NCBI GenBank assembly: GCA_033032175.1
Contig: CM065322.1
Coordinates: 10,602,001 to 10,666,000 of the forward strand
Reading direction: 5' to 3'
Source: Saturnia japonica
Lineage: Eukaryota; Arthropoda; Insecta; Lepidoptera; Saturniidae
Length of the DNA: 64,000 bases
The notes under the pieces were generated by a model that did not search any database, was not told the origin of the DNA, and saw only the letters and a program-made list of their open reading frames with translations. Both the position numbers and the translations under genes were made by a program. Positions 33,157-46,370 of this stretch are shown here, piece by piece; position 1 is the stretch's first letter; every line of letters starts with the position of its first letter.

Positions 33157-33310
33157 CAGGCCTCGTGGCGCAGTGGTATTAAACGCTACTATTGAGCCGA
33201 GAGGTCACGGGTTCGATCCCTGCCCATGACTGACTTTGTGTGATGAGCATAAAGTCAGTTGTGTGTGTCTGGGTGTTAAATATCTATCTATATATGTATG
33301 TTTATCAGCT
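33157..33310 (+). mobile_element. tRNA-derived SINE (SINE-3)
   Basis: A box TGGCGCAGTGG (33166-33176) and B box GGTTCGATCC (33210-33219), then a body with 'gtgtgatgagcataaag' and the tail 'tctgggtgttaaatatctatctatat'. Sequence style matches common lepidopteran SINEs. No acceptor stem pairs with GGCCTCG, so it is not a tRNA gene. It sits 10 bases after the CTAG end of the preceding repeat. Confidence 0.8.
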
Positions 33311-34740
33311 GTTTAGTTACCATATTACAAGCTTTGCATAGTTTGGAATTAAATGGCCTTGTGTGAAATTGTTTCCTCATATATATATTGTTTATATGCA
33401 CTAAATCAGTAAGTACCATATAGTTATTATATAATCCAGTCTGACTAATATTTAGAATCATTGTTAAATTATTTGTAAATATAAATTCTTTAACAAAAAA
33501 GTAAGGAAACAAATCCATTCGGATTTCCGTGACATTAAGATAATTTTTATAATAAGTATTCCTTATGACTTTGGTAATTTAAATAAAGTAACACATTTAT
33601 TTGCTTTTGTTTGTATTTCCGTCGAAAATATGGCAATATTGTTTTGCTAAATTATTAATTTCATACAGCAAATACAAATCTAATAAAACACAGCAAACTT
33701 AAATATACAACCACAATACAACGAAACTACTTCAGTTGAAGCAAATTAATTTACTACTTATAGAGTGAATACCAACCAACTTTCGAAAATCAAGTTAACT
33801 ATGCTACAACCCTGTTGTGATAATCAGAGAGCGAAGGGCACAACCTTTCTACTCTCTCGAGGGACCGGATGGCAGTTCAATTTTCAAAATTGCAAAGCAA
33901 TAAAGGTCAGAAATATCTTTTTATTATTATTACAGCTTGTATATGTCTTTTAAAGGCGAACTCTCGTTTTGATATTCCATATTTCGTCTCCGCAAAATAT
34001 TTTTTTGTACAGAATAGATCATTGTTTTATTGCCTATCATCTTTACTAATTAAAATACTATAATAATAATTAATAATATGAATTATAAAAAAATCTCAAT
34101 TCATCTAATAAAACTCAGTTTTCTTATTTAGTAAGCAAACATTATTATTGACGCGATGCTTACTTTTTCAAATTTTAAAAGGTTGTAAGATATAGTGAAA
34201 TGGGATCTTGAGGTACGCAAGCCGCCTCACTTATAAGTGGTTATGTGTTACTAATCTGTTGAAGAATGACGAGATATGAGTGCCAGGGTGGTAGGACAGA
34301 TAATAGGAGTACATTCTCGTGGTCCGGTCGCCCGCGACAGTCACATGTTGAAAAAGTCCATCCCAATGATTATAAATTCTGAATTTTTAGGAGCTAGCCG
34401 GAATGACTAGTAGAGTATTTTATTATACACCAAATTAAATTGAAATCAGAAGAAGCTAAGAATTATCATAACTGAAATAAACTACCATCAATATAAATAG
34501 TAAATGATATATTATATTCGAATACAATTATTACTACCGATTTCCCAATCTTAGATATAAAAAATACTTAAGCTTCTGTATTTGCTGATGCTGGGTTATT
34601 TTGATTTATAGATTAAGGTCTACTTCTTCTTCATAATCAATCTATATTAATTTGTAATGATTAGCATTTTTGATTGCTTGCGCAATTTATATACATTTTA
34701 GTTCATTAATTTAATATTATAATTTTAGGGATTTTTTTGG
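33311..34740. other. No recognisable feature
   Basis: AT-rich, with small chance ORFs only. Bases 34190-34350 are less AT-rich but unassigned. Confidence 0.45.
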
Positions 34741-35066
34741 CGCTATAGGTTTAGCTTTGTGACCACAATCTCACCTGATCTTAAGTGAAGACCTTGCCTA
34801 AGATAGTAGCACGCTAAGCCTAATGGAAGACTGGATCTCAAGTGCAGCTGCCGGGAACACACCTATTGGTGTTTGGCGACAGATTTTCAACTTGAGGGTG
34901 CAGCTAGCTCTAGGTAGACGTTAGGTAAATCTCTACCATCATGCTAAAGTAGGTTTCGTCACAATGTTTTCCTTCACCGAACGCTCAGGCTCATCATTCC
35001 AGGGATTTGAACTCGCGTCGATCGACGCGGAGTCTGTGCACGCTACCAACTGAGCCATCATTGCTT
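34741..35066 (-). mobile_element. SINE-1 copy, best preserved
   Basis: The minus-strand head at 35066 reads 'gaagcaatgatggctcag'. A box TGGCTCAGTTGG (35046-35057, reversed) is excellent and the B box is GAGTTCAAATCC (35003-35014). The body continues through 'gagcctgagcgttcggtgaagg', 'tgccggcagctgcacttgag'-type and 'aggcttagcgtgctac' blocks to about 34741. At about 326 bp it is the reference copy for the family in this window. Confidence 0.85.
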
Positions 35067-35899
35067 CACTATTTATTGACAAATTATTTATCATTCCAAG
35101 AATTGTTTTATTTTTGATACAGCATTGTGTTTTACCAAAATTATGTTTTTTGATGTATTCTTTAAATATATGTTTCATATTTATTCATTTGTCGAGATAA
35201 TCTTTCTAGTAGAGTTCAATTAAATCAAAGTCAATTTGTACGATCACTGCGATTGAATATGAATAAATTTTATTCTATGAATAATAATATAAATAATCAA
35301 TTTAGCCCGGTTTCATACAATTTATGTTCACAGTTTTATAAAAAAAAAAAAAAAAAACAATATTGCTGGTTTTCTTGGGCAATACGGCTAAATTGTTTAG
35401 TAAAAGTTTTCTGTATAAAATCCTTTGCTAATTGGCTCAAATGAGTGAAACTTAACTTGCAGGAACATCTTAAAATTAGATTCTCTTATTGATTCATGGA
35501 TAGTTAAAGTGACGTAATCATTCTTACGTTACTTTTGGTGAAGTCATAGTAAATTTATATACGTAAGTAAATAAATAAAAAAGAGTATCATTATTGTATA
35601 GATAATTTCCAAATTATAAAAATAAATTAAAAAGAAGAGTACTCCTCTAAATATCTGGAAACGAATGAATAAAGAAACTTAGTAAATTAGTAAAACTATA
35701 AAGCTTCTGTTAAAAGATTTTCTTTTGGTATTATTTCTTAGTCGAGGTAAAAAAGGTACTTAGTTTCATCCGACCGCAGAAATGGAGCTGGCGTGGCTCC
35801 AATCCTAACGAATTAAATCTATTACTGCCATCATCAGATTTCCTTGTTATTGGATTAGTTGAAAATTAGGCTTTCATATATGAATGATTAGATATAAAT
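35067..35899. other. No gene; one poly(A) run
   Basis: A18 at 35340-35357 may be an old retroposon tail; the preceding sequence is not recognised. Confidence 0.4.
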
Positions 35900-36402
35900 C
35901 TATACTAATCAATCATATCTAAATCAACCATAAACAATCTATAAATCAAGATTTTGAATTAATTTGTTTTTGAGAAAGCGCTCTCGAACTGCTTTATCCG
36001 CGTGCGCTGGCGTAGTGGTTAATGATACGTAAATACAATGTTCTTCAAAAAGAGTGGTCCTAAGTATATCTAAAAAAAAGTCTATGACAGCATATGCTTA
36101 TCTCTTATATATAAACCACAATAAGGTGTTTTGTAACAAACATTGGTTGAAATTTAAAAAGGGATAAATTAGTATTATTTTTAGGTATGGTATGTTAATC
36201 CTTTAGACCATGGGTTACTTCATCATAAAGACTATAAATTTAAACTTTACTCTTTAAAGCATGTTATTTGGACATATAGTGTAGGAGATAATGAAAAATT
36301 AAAATAATTTATACTTGCGGAAAGTGTGAACAATTTTATTATTATAGGCGGGTGCGGCGTTTGTCTCATAAAATTTACACGGGTGAAACCGTGGGGCACA
36401 GC
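35900..36402 (+). mobile_element. Rep-A copy
   Basis: Runs from 'tctatactaatcaatc' through 'ccgcgtgcgctggcgtagtggttaa' and 'gacagcatatgcttatctc' to ACCGTGGGGCACAGCG at its end. The stretch around 36262-36302 is nearly identical to 55046-55086. Confidence 0.65.
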
Positions 36403-38259
36403 GTTTTTCTATCAAATATTTTGTAAATAAAAAACTATGTAAGTCTTTATCGAATTTCATTTAAACATAAAACTGAGGTTCTTCGTTTCCTTTTACATTT
36501 AACCTAACACTGAACCTAAATTAAAAACAAAAACAAAATATATCATAGAATATAAATAATAAGATTTAATGAAACTTTAAATCAATTAGTATTGTTTCTG
36601 TCCTAAGCTTCGCGGAATCCAACCCAATTACATTTCATTTGAATGTACTTCACGAGACATGTGTATTTAGTACATTCCCAAAGAATATGAAAATATTTCC
36701 CCAAACTAATCTCCGCTTTAGAAGTGCCTAATAAAGTAAGGGAGAAAATATTAATAACAATAAACCTACTTTAGAACTTCAAGGACAGCCGTCTCGTATC
36801 GTTGGCTATTTCCTTTTTATCGCCCATTTCCTTGAGTACTGAAGTGATATACTAAGAACAATAAAGAGCCGGTAAGTTAGAAGATCTGGGTCGATTTTGT
36901 TTCTGTCTATGGTATTCCTGGCGATGCTGTACACTGTAGTGTCCGAATTACTAAAAGGTTTGCTAGAGAAACATTATATCGTACAGCAAAAATAATTGTT
37001 TATTTATGTTTTATACTGTTTGTATCTAATTATTTTCCTAAAAAAGCAGTAATGTATAAAGCTATTTGTACGCGTCTATAAAGAAACTCATTACGCAGTC
37101 AGTTAATAATAAGTTGTGGTTCACTGTGCTTTTTGGTTTAGTATTTAAAGTTACATTTTGTGTAATTGAACGTACAGACATGTTCTGAGGTCTTGTTTAC
37201 TTTACGGTTTAAATTTCTTTATTCTCTTCTATTAATTTGATTAATTTGTATTGAAAAAATAAATACACCTACTAAAATATCATTAAACTTTCTTAAATCA
37301 TGTGAAAAAATTATTATTGCCTAGAAACAAAAATTAATGTGCAAATGTTTAATGGTTACCTTTTAAACAGTACAACACTATTAGATGTGAGAATGTAAAA
37401 TAAAATATAGGGATACGTACACAGATGAGGAGGTTATTCTGTTCAAGTCAATTGTATCTTATTATGAAGTGTTTATGCTACGACGGGGCTGACATAAGCG
37501 ATTTGCATAAAAGCTCTTAAAATATAAGAATGAAAAAAAGTACACTGCGAAAGAAACATGCTTTATAGTTGTTAAAGTAATTGTAATGACATTTTATAGG
37601 GAAATTGCAAACATGCATACAGTCTACTGGGTGTTAAGTAGTTATTTTTGTCTATAATTATTAATAACCAACCTCAGCTAGACCGGAGTCCTAACTGAGG
37701 CCAGTTGGTACTCCTAAGCACTGAGTCGGAAAGGCATCGTATTCTGTTGCTACTCTGCGACACGAGTAGGTGTGGTGATGGCATATACTTCCGTACTCGA
37801 ACTTTGCAGTTTTTGCTATTAACTTAACTTTTGGTTAAACTACATCCTTTCATTATCAGCAAAACATCAATCATATTTACATACAAAGAATTAATTTGAT
37901 CGCCATGAGCAATAGTTTCTGAATTGTTAGTTGTACCGTTACAACTCACAACAAAGACTGAAGTATGCGATAATTCCCCACACCATCGAATCCCGTACTC
38001 GGCACGCCGCGCCGTTTGCTAGAGGGCATAATATTTGTAATAAAATGCAATTACGCTTCAACGTTGCCAATTTGATATCGGCTCATTGTTAGACTCCCTC
38101 AGGGCGAATTCACGCTCCAAATTAGGTGTACAAGGTCTGTTTTTTGTTTGCTACATAGCATAATAGTATATACATATTTACTGTAGTAATTACTACAGTC
38201 ACCTTCGTCTACGTTTCAATTATGTATTATTTTATAATAATACTTTTTTTAAGAAAATT
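36403..38259. other. No recognisable feature
   Basis: AT-rich. Bases 37675-37800 are less AT-rich and could be a repeat, but nothing specific was identified. Confidence 0.4.
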
Positions 38260-38770
38260 CTCGCCCTTATCGGTAAAAACATATTTTATTTTCCACTCTC
38301 CTCTATCAGCTCTCTATCATTACAGTATTTATTATTATACATATTACGAGGGGTCCATCCATTCCTTTTTTATCTTCCTCTACTCTTATAATTCGTCCAC
38401 ATTCATTATTAAAACTTCTCTGGTTATATATATATATATATATATGACTTCATATTAATGATATAGTCATACCACGTTAACCAATTACTCCTCAACTTCT
38501 CTGACATTGATGATATTTTCATTCTTATTGTAATATACTCTTTGCTGATTTAATCCATTCTGCCACACATGCATACATCTTAACATTGCATCTCTGCCTC
38601 AAGCAATCTTCTTCAATCTATCTCTTTCGTTGCCCAGTAGGTGCCTACTCAGATCCATACATAACAACATGTCTTATAATGTTTTTATACACTTCTCCCT
38701 TAAGTTGCAGGGGCTTTCCTGGATCACATGTATGTAATTCCTGAGACCTGTCATCGTTTCATTCGACCAT
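38260..38770 (-). mobile_element. RTE-like LINE C-terminal fragment, degenerate
   Basis: On the minus strand the order is 'tataagacatgttgttatgtatggatctgag' (giving a YGSE motif near 38648-38665), then an arginine/cysteine-rich segment with 'gaggcagagatgcaatgttaagatg' and later 'atgaaaatatcatcaatgtcagagaag'. This is the same C-terminal tail as at 15630-15800. It is broken by stops and by a (TA)n insertion. The plus-strand ORF at 38222-38458 is a shadow. Confidence 0.65.
38425..38445. repeat. (TA)n microsatellite
   Basis: 21 bases of alternating TA within the RTE fragment. Confidence 0.9.
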
Positions 38771-39834
38771 TATACATTTTATGAAAAAAAAATCATGATT
38801 AGTTATCTGAAGACGCGCGTAGTGTTTATATATTAATTGGTATGAGCTCGCATAGACAGCTGTAGGTTTAAAATTATGGTATCTTCACATTTATATGCAA
38901 TATTTCACTAGTCTGTGAACATCCCGAATATACGTAGCGTGACTATAACAATAATTTCATAATACATGTTTTGTAAAATTCAACGTAACAATAGCGCCCT
39001 ACCGTCAAATGCCAATTAAAGCCGGGTCTCCCCAGCCCTCGACAGTCCGAACGGCACATATGCTGTTTAATGACGTCACACTTCTCGATTAGCCCCGAGG
39101 CATATGGACCGTGAAATATCGAGGGGTATTTTACTAAGCCTAGCTTAATTACCTAGGTGTTGGGAGCGTCACAAATACTATAAGCGTAGAATTTTTTAGA
39201 AGAAATAAAATAATAAAAATAACATTTATTTGCTTTCAATTTTACCTTAATTATTATTTCTGTATTAGACTTGCTTGTATTGTATTACTTACTATTATAA
39301 TTTAGTTTAATAATATGATATTGATGGGTATTAATGTTTATTGGAATGAAGTTTCTTATTGTAGTTTGCCGAAGTTAACTTGTAGAAATCGTCACGTATA
39401 AAATTAAATTATGCGACTTTCTCTTTTTTTGTCTCTTTCTATTATATACGGTTGTATATTCGAGCTAACGAGCATCGTGCGTGGCCTGTTTTATAATTTT
39501 ACTAAGACGGTCGTCAAATAGAAAAATATTGCACTTCCGGCGGGGCCCCTCAAGGTGGTCTCGCAAAATAGACTCGCATTCAGTAATTCAATAGTTTATC
39601 AGTTATATTGTATTATCCGACTACAATAATATATAAAACTTACATCTATGAAGTCTTTATGAATTGGACTAAGTAATAGCTTTGTAAATATATTTAACTC
39701 TTTTTTTTGTAACTTAGTTCTTGACTGGGGTCTCACGACTCCACAAGTGTTTTTTTAAAGTAGTTCGGCAAAGTAACGGATAAGTACTTTTTAGTATGGC
39801 AGAGTATATCTAAAACACCGACCATTATCGAGAT
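38771..39834. other. No recognisable feature
   Basis: Bases 38990-39130 are GC-richer than average but unidentified. Confidence 0.4.
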
Positions 39835-40115
39835 ACCGGCAGTCCAGAGCCGGTCGCCGCTTTCATGCCGTTCGTAAGCCTCACGGCAGCTGCATATATC
39901 CTACCCTGCACCACATTAGCTGATTCCGAAACACGACAAACCAAAAGAGAGTAACTGTGACGGATTTAACACCAAGTGCGTGATGGTCGCGGCCCAGTCG
40001 AGTAAAGATAGTTACCACCCCCCTTGAATACTGATCCCGGAATGCGACACACCTAAACAGGTCACTGTGGTGGGTGTTACATCTGGTGTGTGGTCATCGC
40101 GATCCTGTCAGACAT
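39835..40115 (-). repeat. Rep-E copy
   Basis: On the minus strand it contains 'tttggtttgtcgtgtttcggaatcagc' (near 39922-39948) followed by 'ggtgcagggtaggatat' and 'gccgtgaggcttacgaacggcatgaaagcggcgacc'. It also has 'gtgacctgtttaggtgtgtcgcattccgggatcag', a second variant of the same motif, so the copy may hold two related modules. Confidence 0.5.
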
Positions 40116-40159
40116 AAGTGTTTTGTCTTACCACCGCATCTACTCTGTGTGTTTAATAT

Positions 40160-40860
40160 GTGATTGGCAAAATATTATTATATTCTTTATTGCACAAAAA
40201 AGTACAAATGGAGAACTCAATGCTAAAAAACATTCTCTATCAGTCTTGCAGGGGAGCAAGACAAAGCTATATGCAAGGTGTGGTCATAATATTTATTAAA
40301 ATAAAAAAAATCTAGCCAATATTTAATTGCTCCAAGTAAAGCCTACGTAGCGAATACTTGAAGGAATCCCGATAGTTGGCTTGTTGGATGTTTATAGGAA
40401 GCGAATTCCACAGTCGTGCTGCAGTTACGGCGAAAGATAAGTCGCAGAAATTAGTATGATGACTTGGTATACTAAGAATTAAAGAATCAAAATATCTTAG
40501 CTATCTATTGTGCGACAAATTTTCTTATACAATTAAGATGTCATACAAACATACGGTACCTATGGTTAATAGTATGCAGCCGCGATAGCTACGGCCTATG
40601 GATGCTTGTAATACTATAGATATCACTAGAGCGTTGCCGACCTTTAACACCTATACCCCAAGGAGGTCTGGAAACCTTACTCGCATCAGGAACACAACAC
40701 AAGGATACATTAGCTGCGATCTTATGTAGAGTCCAGATATTCCACCAGTGTAACTGGCCCAAGTAGTGAGAAAACTCATAATACATTTCTCTGTGCCTTA
40801 CCTCTCTTAAATGATGCATGTGATTTCTTTTAATTTTTACATGTTTCATGGAACAGTAAT
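40160..40860 (-). mobile_element. Probable LINE 3' region
   Basis: The minus strand ends with 'tgtacttttttgtgcaataaagaata' (AATAAA near 40180), and just upstream lies the 'agactgatagagaatgttttttagcattgag' block I associate with lepidopteran LINE 3' tails. An 86-codon minus ORF (40589-40849) ends in a stop before this tail; I cannot match it to a domain. Confidence 0.35.
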
Positions 40861-41449
40861 AGTATGCCCCAACTATAAATCAAACACCCCAAAAGTAATA
40901 TTAAATTTCCTTACTTTTATTAAACGATTTTACAGAATATTTTTCTTATAAACCTCTAAATAAATCCTATTTGAGAAAATGCATTTAATTTTCGAATAAA
41001 GGGTCCCATTCCCCGTTCTAATCAAATAGTTGCCATCACGTTATTTATGTAAAAGTATAGGGGACTAACTGGAAAGTGGGGTCTTTTGCACCCCTGTCAT
41101 CAGTGGGGACTCTGACCGTAGATAAAGCTAATAAGAATTTTATAAGATGCAGACCTAGGAATATTTTGTATTACGACTTTAGTAAAATTTTATAACATAA
41201 TTATGTATTTACTAACAAATATTGACGTGTATTTAGAAAGATCTGCATTTTAGATTTAGTAATTACTTTCACAGAACAAAACTGCAAGTCATAATCTATA
41301 AAAATCATCGTATCATTCAGTGATGCAGAAAATAAAAATATTATGAAAATTTCAATAAATGTGGACTAACAACGTCCGCATTATCATCATCAACACAACT
41401 AACAACATCATCATTTACTTACAGCTTATCGACAAAGTGTATGAACATT
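40861..41449. other. No recognisable feature
   Basis: Nothing identified. Confidence 0.45.
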
Positions 41450-41620
41450 TATATTTGCCGGTTAGTAGGGCCCGACAATTATGTCCGACTGTGTCACGTC
41501 CCATGACCACCATACACCAGGTGTAAAACCCGGCATAGTGGCACGTTTAGACATGTCGCGTTCCGGAATCAGCCGGTGTATATCCTGTAACGGCCGTTTT
41601 CAATAACATATCTTTCTGTT
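41450..41620 (+). repeat. Rep-E copy
   Basis: Contains 'agggcccgacaattatgtccgactg', 'caccaggtgtaaaacccggcatagtggc' and 'tcgcgttccggaatcagccggtgtatatcctgtaa'. The same three blocks occur in order at 56095-56215. Confidence 0.6.
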
Positions 41621-41869
41621 GTTTCAGTTACTACAGATAGATAAACATAACCTTTTATCCTTACTTTTTCTTTTATAACCTATCAATGGATAGTTTTTCG
41701 TATCTATTTAATATACATATATCTATATCATATAGCTTGAATAGATAAGAGGGAAGCCGATATCTGTCTTAAGTTACAGATAGTACTTATTACAAATATT
41801 TACTAATCGGGAATAGTAAACTCAGATTTGTTATTGAAATCGGCCGTAAATCAATTACTGTGGTAGGGA

Positions 41870-42205
41870 GGGATCTATAAACTGACTGGGTCGTAACCAA
41901 TACATTTGGTGATGAACCCGGAATTGTGACTCTCTTTTGCTTTGTCGCGTTTCAACGCCTATCATTGTATGGCTTGTATGGTGTGACAGCGACGTCGAAC
42001 AATGATCTGCTGATTTCTTGGTAGTGACCGCTGTTCCTAGATTGTTCTGTGGTTACCATTAAAAAATAAAAACTTATTTTTACTAGCTCAGTAAAATGAC
42101 TGTACAGCACCTGATGATAAATACGGTACAGTCCAACAATGAACGGCGACCGTCGGTGACACAAATTCATCGGCAGTCGCCTCTTTACGCCTCGTTTGAA
42201 GGACC
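41870..42205 (+). repeat. Rep-E-related segment
   Basis: Has 'ctttgtcgcgtttcaacg' near 41940 and a block of 'ctagctcagtaaaatgactgtacagcacctgatgataaat' near 42083. It is probably a diverged copy or a neighbouring module of Rep-E. The 95-codon minus ORF is incidental. Confidence 0.4.
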
Positions 42206-42899
42206 TAATGTCGTAAAAATTAAACAATATTACAAACATTACAATTGAAATTCTTTAAGCACATGTTCTTTCTCAAATCGTTTCACTTCCCCTTCGTATA
42301 CTTACGTGATTTTTATTCTAAATTTATTTTCATAGTATCAAATAGATGATGCAAATCACATATATGCAGTAAAAAGCTATCGATATCCACTCTTATGAAG
42401 ATAAAACGAGTGACACACAATGCGTGTTCACTCCAAATCAATTTCCTCGTAAAAATATTACTAATCTAATAAAGGAGTACGATCACGTAGTTTCATAACG
42501 CGAAGAAACGGTTAGGTTCGTTCATATGCCCCGTGTAAGGAATACTACAAAGAATTCTAAAAGTGATCGATATTAGTTTAATAATTTTAATATTCTTTCA
42601 TACTCTACTTGTAAAGTGTTTCAATATAAAATTGAAGTGTAGGTTCATAAAAATTGTTATAGAAAAGTTTCGAAACATGTGAACAGGCTTGAAAGTTAAC
42701 TTCGGGAAATCACGTTTTCTGACTTCCAAAGAATGCCCGGGATTGCTCTATTTAGAATGTGTTTTGAAATTCGAATTCGTAAGACGATGTAGCCTCATTT
42801 TGCAAGCACTTATCTAAGTAGCGGATTTATTGAAGTTTGAAATATTAACATATTTTTGCTTAACAAATGTAGCAACCTTTTTTAGGTAATACTTTTTTG
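42206..42899. other. No recognisable feature
   Basis: Nothing identified. Confidence 0.45.
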
Positions 42900-43530
42900 T
42901 CGCATTTAGTAGAGTGAGAGATGCGCCCGCATCATGTGACTAAAGTGCGACATGAAATTAGCCAGCCATTATTGATAATAATGTTAATTCACTTTACTGG
43001 CTGTATTTTTAACCGCTTCAAAAAAAGGCGAAAGTTAATCATTTCGAATGTTTCGAATTTATATTTTTTTTAATGGATTTTCAGCCGTAACTGTAACTTT
43101 TTTGTTTATGAACTGATATGGATGTTTTTTTTTTTGTTGGATACAGGATACCTCAAGGGTAGTCAGTACCATTTTAATATCATTGGCATTAGACCTTGAA
43201 CTTCGATGATACACCAGAAAACTCCTCAAAATCATTGAACTTGTTTTCGTATTTTTGTTAAAAATGGTCTTGTTTAAATTGTATAAATATAATTTAGCGT
43301 TTGATGATTTAATTTGATAAAATAATGTTTATTTATTCACGTTAGGTATATGTAATTAAATACCGCATAATTATAAAAAAGTCAGTAAAATGAATTTACA
43401 TTATTTTCATTGTTTAACTCCAACATGATGGCACAAGGAATAACATTTTTGGTTGTTTCTCTTTATATCAAGGAAGTATAATTTCTTACGTGCGTATATA
43501 AGTTTTTTAAATGTTTAAATCCTGAATATT
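42900..43530. repeat. Rep-C copy, long
   Basis: It joins two sets of blocks. Bases 43110-43240 are the reverse complement of 48040-48185 and 56425-56590 ('gatacctcaagggtag', 'attggcattagaccttgaacttcgatgatac'). Bases 42905-42975 and 43380-43525 match 12945-13435 in the same orientation. This shows that those separate fragments belong to one element of about 600 bp. Confidence 0.6.
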
Positions 43531-44598
43531 GTGTTATTCTATTTATACAACATCCAACGGCTTTATTTTCAACACAGTTTTTTTTACTTATTAAACTAAA
43601 CTAAATTAATAACGGAATATTGAACCCGTATTTATGTAATATATAATTTGGTATAGATTATAAATATATTCAACAATAGCCGGACATACATTTTACGATG
43701 GTTTAAAAGTACATGTTATGCATTTTGGCACGTCTATTACTTTAGTATCTATATTTATGTGCAGTAAACACGAAAGAGGTATAATAAAATGGATAAGCAA
43801 TAAATACAGAGGCGAAATTTCGGGGTCCTGCGGTGCACGGCCCCCGTGAATTTTCTCCTTCGTCATTAATCAGGGCGCGAGCTAGTCCCTCCCTCCTATA
43901 CAACACATCAATTGACGTAATTTGTAATACTGTTTTTTTTTTTCACAATTCATTTCATTTTCCACTACTGGGCTTGAATTGTCAAATGTTGAGAAGAATG
44001 TAGACCGCATTTTTGTTAGATCTATATAAAGTTGTTGTTATTCTTTAAATTCTTCGATATCAAATAGAGTTACATCTGGTGATCATGCTGTTTTTGCGAC
44101 AAAAACAATGAGAATACAATGCCATAATCTATTAGTGTATGTTGCCCACTGCTTGTTTGTAATTCACGTCAACAATGCACGAAATCAAGAAGAACTTAAG
44201 GATCTAATGTTTTCTCAAGGCAATGCTTAAAAACAGAATGCCTTGTTTTTAATTACTGCATTCAATAGTTATAATCCTAGATAGCGAAAATACGGAACAC
44301 CTAAATCTGTGTGTTCACGAAGGTCTGGTCACAAAAACCGGACCTCGCAATTTAAACACTCTCAGTACTGTAATGAGCCTCTTAATTGGGGTCCCCGGAT
44401 ACATTGTTAGGAGGTCTTCCTAACAAATCACCGCTTCAAACTTCAAATTACATATCACTCTATTGTTTAGACTTTAGAAAGTTCTTGTTTTATAAATATC
44501 TTTAGTTAAGGGTTTGCCTTAAACGACATCAGAATCTTTCCGTTATTGTTTTGTATTGCCATTATTGTGAATGATAAGCGTAATAGCATTATTGGTAT
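43531..44598. other. No recognisable feature
   Basis: A small 9-bp hairpin (TTGTTAGGA/TCCTAACAA near 44404-44426) is the only structure noted. Confidence 0.4.
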
Positions 44599-44830
44599 GA
44601 GCATGAGTTTTCGGTGAAGGTAAACCACCGTGATGAAACCATAGCACGATGGCAGGGCATTTGTTAACTACCACTCTTGGCTAGAAAATTTGTCGACAAG
44701 CATCTATAGGTGTATTCAGGCAGCTGCACTTGAGAGCCAATTCCCCACTAGGCTTAGCGTGTTACCATCTTGGGCCAAATCTTTTAATGTGTCATCAGAT
44801 GAGATTGTGGACAAACGTTAAACCTATAAA
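44599..44830 (+). mobile_element. SINE-1 copy, head lost
   Basis: Begins inside the body with 'gagcatgagttttcggtgaagg', then 'catagcacgatggcagggcat', 'caggcagctgcacttgagagcc' and 'ctaggcttagcgtgttaccatcttggg'. No tRNA-like head precedes it, so it is 5'-truncated. Confidence 0.7.
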
Positions 44831-46247
44831 AAATATTTAAAAAAAATACTGAGACATCCCCGCGTTGTTCTATTGCAAAGCACCTTGACCGCTAAAACAT
44901 AGAGGTGGCGTACAAAATTATACGCATGAATAATTCATGTTTGTCATCCGGACAGTAACCAAATATTTAGGGGAGAACCATAATGTATAAATTTTATCAC
45001 AACGTTCGGATGTGTATTTTGTGGTTATGTTAGCGAATGCACGGGGAGCACAAAGCGCCCTAAAAATAAACAACTAAACTAAGCATTAATAAATTCATGA
45101 GTTTCTATTGTCTGGTTCGCCTCGATATTCCTGCTGTTATTAAATGTTTTAAATAAATATTTTATATTGATTAGATATACCTACTTTAATTCGGATCTAG
45201 GCATGGATGTTCATATTCATTTAGTAATTTTTATTAGTAGACTCCTCACGCTTACAGCGTTTTTAGGAATTCATCCATTCAGAACATAATATAGATGGAG
45301 AATAAAAAAAAAAAAGCAGAAGTGTAGACATTTTATATGTAAAATTTGATTATGTTAATCTATCGTAGGTTGATTTGATGATTGAACCATTACTTTGAAT
45401 TGATAAGGTCTTTGTCCAGTAATGGAGCATTTACAGTTATGTTTCAATAGAAAAATTCAACAACAAAGACTAGAAGAAAATTTTGCTCAAAAGTATTTTC
45501 TCTGTTTCAGGTATCCTAGCTGTTCACAATTTTGGTTTTTCATAGGAGGTCCTCGTAAGTAAAATGTTTGTGTTCGCGTACTTTCATTTAAAAGGCTCCA
45601 GTTTATAATTGATTATCCACGTGAAAATAATTATTACGATGATTATTTTATTTCAATCTGTAAGTAATCTAAAGTTCAATTTAAAATTCTACTTATAAAC
45701 GGGATTTTAGATCAATTGGTTTGGATTTGGACATCTGTTCGTAATATCCTATAGGCAGTCTGAGACTTTGTTCCCTGATACAACCGACGGCTTACCAGTT
45801 AAGGACCGTATTTCAATATTCTATCACTTTCCGATACCAAGTTAAGAGAGTTAAGAGTATTTAATATTTGCTAGTTACTTTTTGCACATTTTAAGTTAAA
45901 TTAAATATGCGCTTATGATATATTACCAATTTTACGTACATTTTTGAGATGTAAGGGAGCCAAAGGGATAACCCCTATAATACTCATGTGTGTGATATTT
46001 GCTTAATACATAAGATTATGTAAGAACCAATGATATTTTATAAGTAGATACGGCATTGACACTCTTTATATGCAATTGTGAAAGGTGGGCAATTGCCTTC
46101 AGTTCACAACTTTTATCCTTTTTTGACAAGAGTTTCCGCCACACTGTGATTTCGCTTTCGCTTTAAGATAATGACATACCGTTTCCAAATTGATTTTAGT
46201 GAGAGCATAACGCGTCTCTTTATAAAAAGTCATTGGTAAAAAAAAAT
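44831..46247. other. No recognisable feature
   Basis: AT-rich; nothing identified. Confidence 0.45.
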
Positions 46248-46370
46248 CTACGCTAATATTATAAAACTTAAGACTTTGCTTTTTTGTAACAATTTTTTCT
46301 GAAATTACTAGTTTGATTTGAATATTTTTTATACACTTTATAGCCTATTTATTAAGGATGGTAAAACTTA
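46248..46370 (+). mobile_element. Rep-A 5' fragment
   Basis: 'ctacgctaatattataaaacttaagactttgc' followed by 'agcctatttattaaggatggta' matches the first 130 bases of the family; the rest is missing. Confidence 0.5.

Noticed and set aside
33157..33232. Possible tRNA gene
   Set aside because: A and B boxes are good but no acceptor stem forms, and the downstream tail is that of a lepidopteran SINE.
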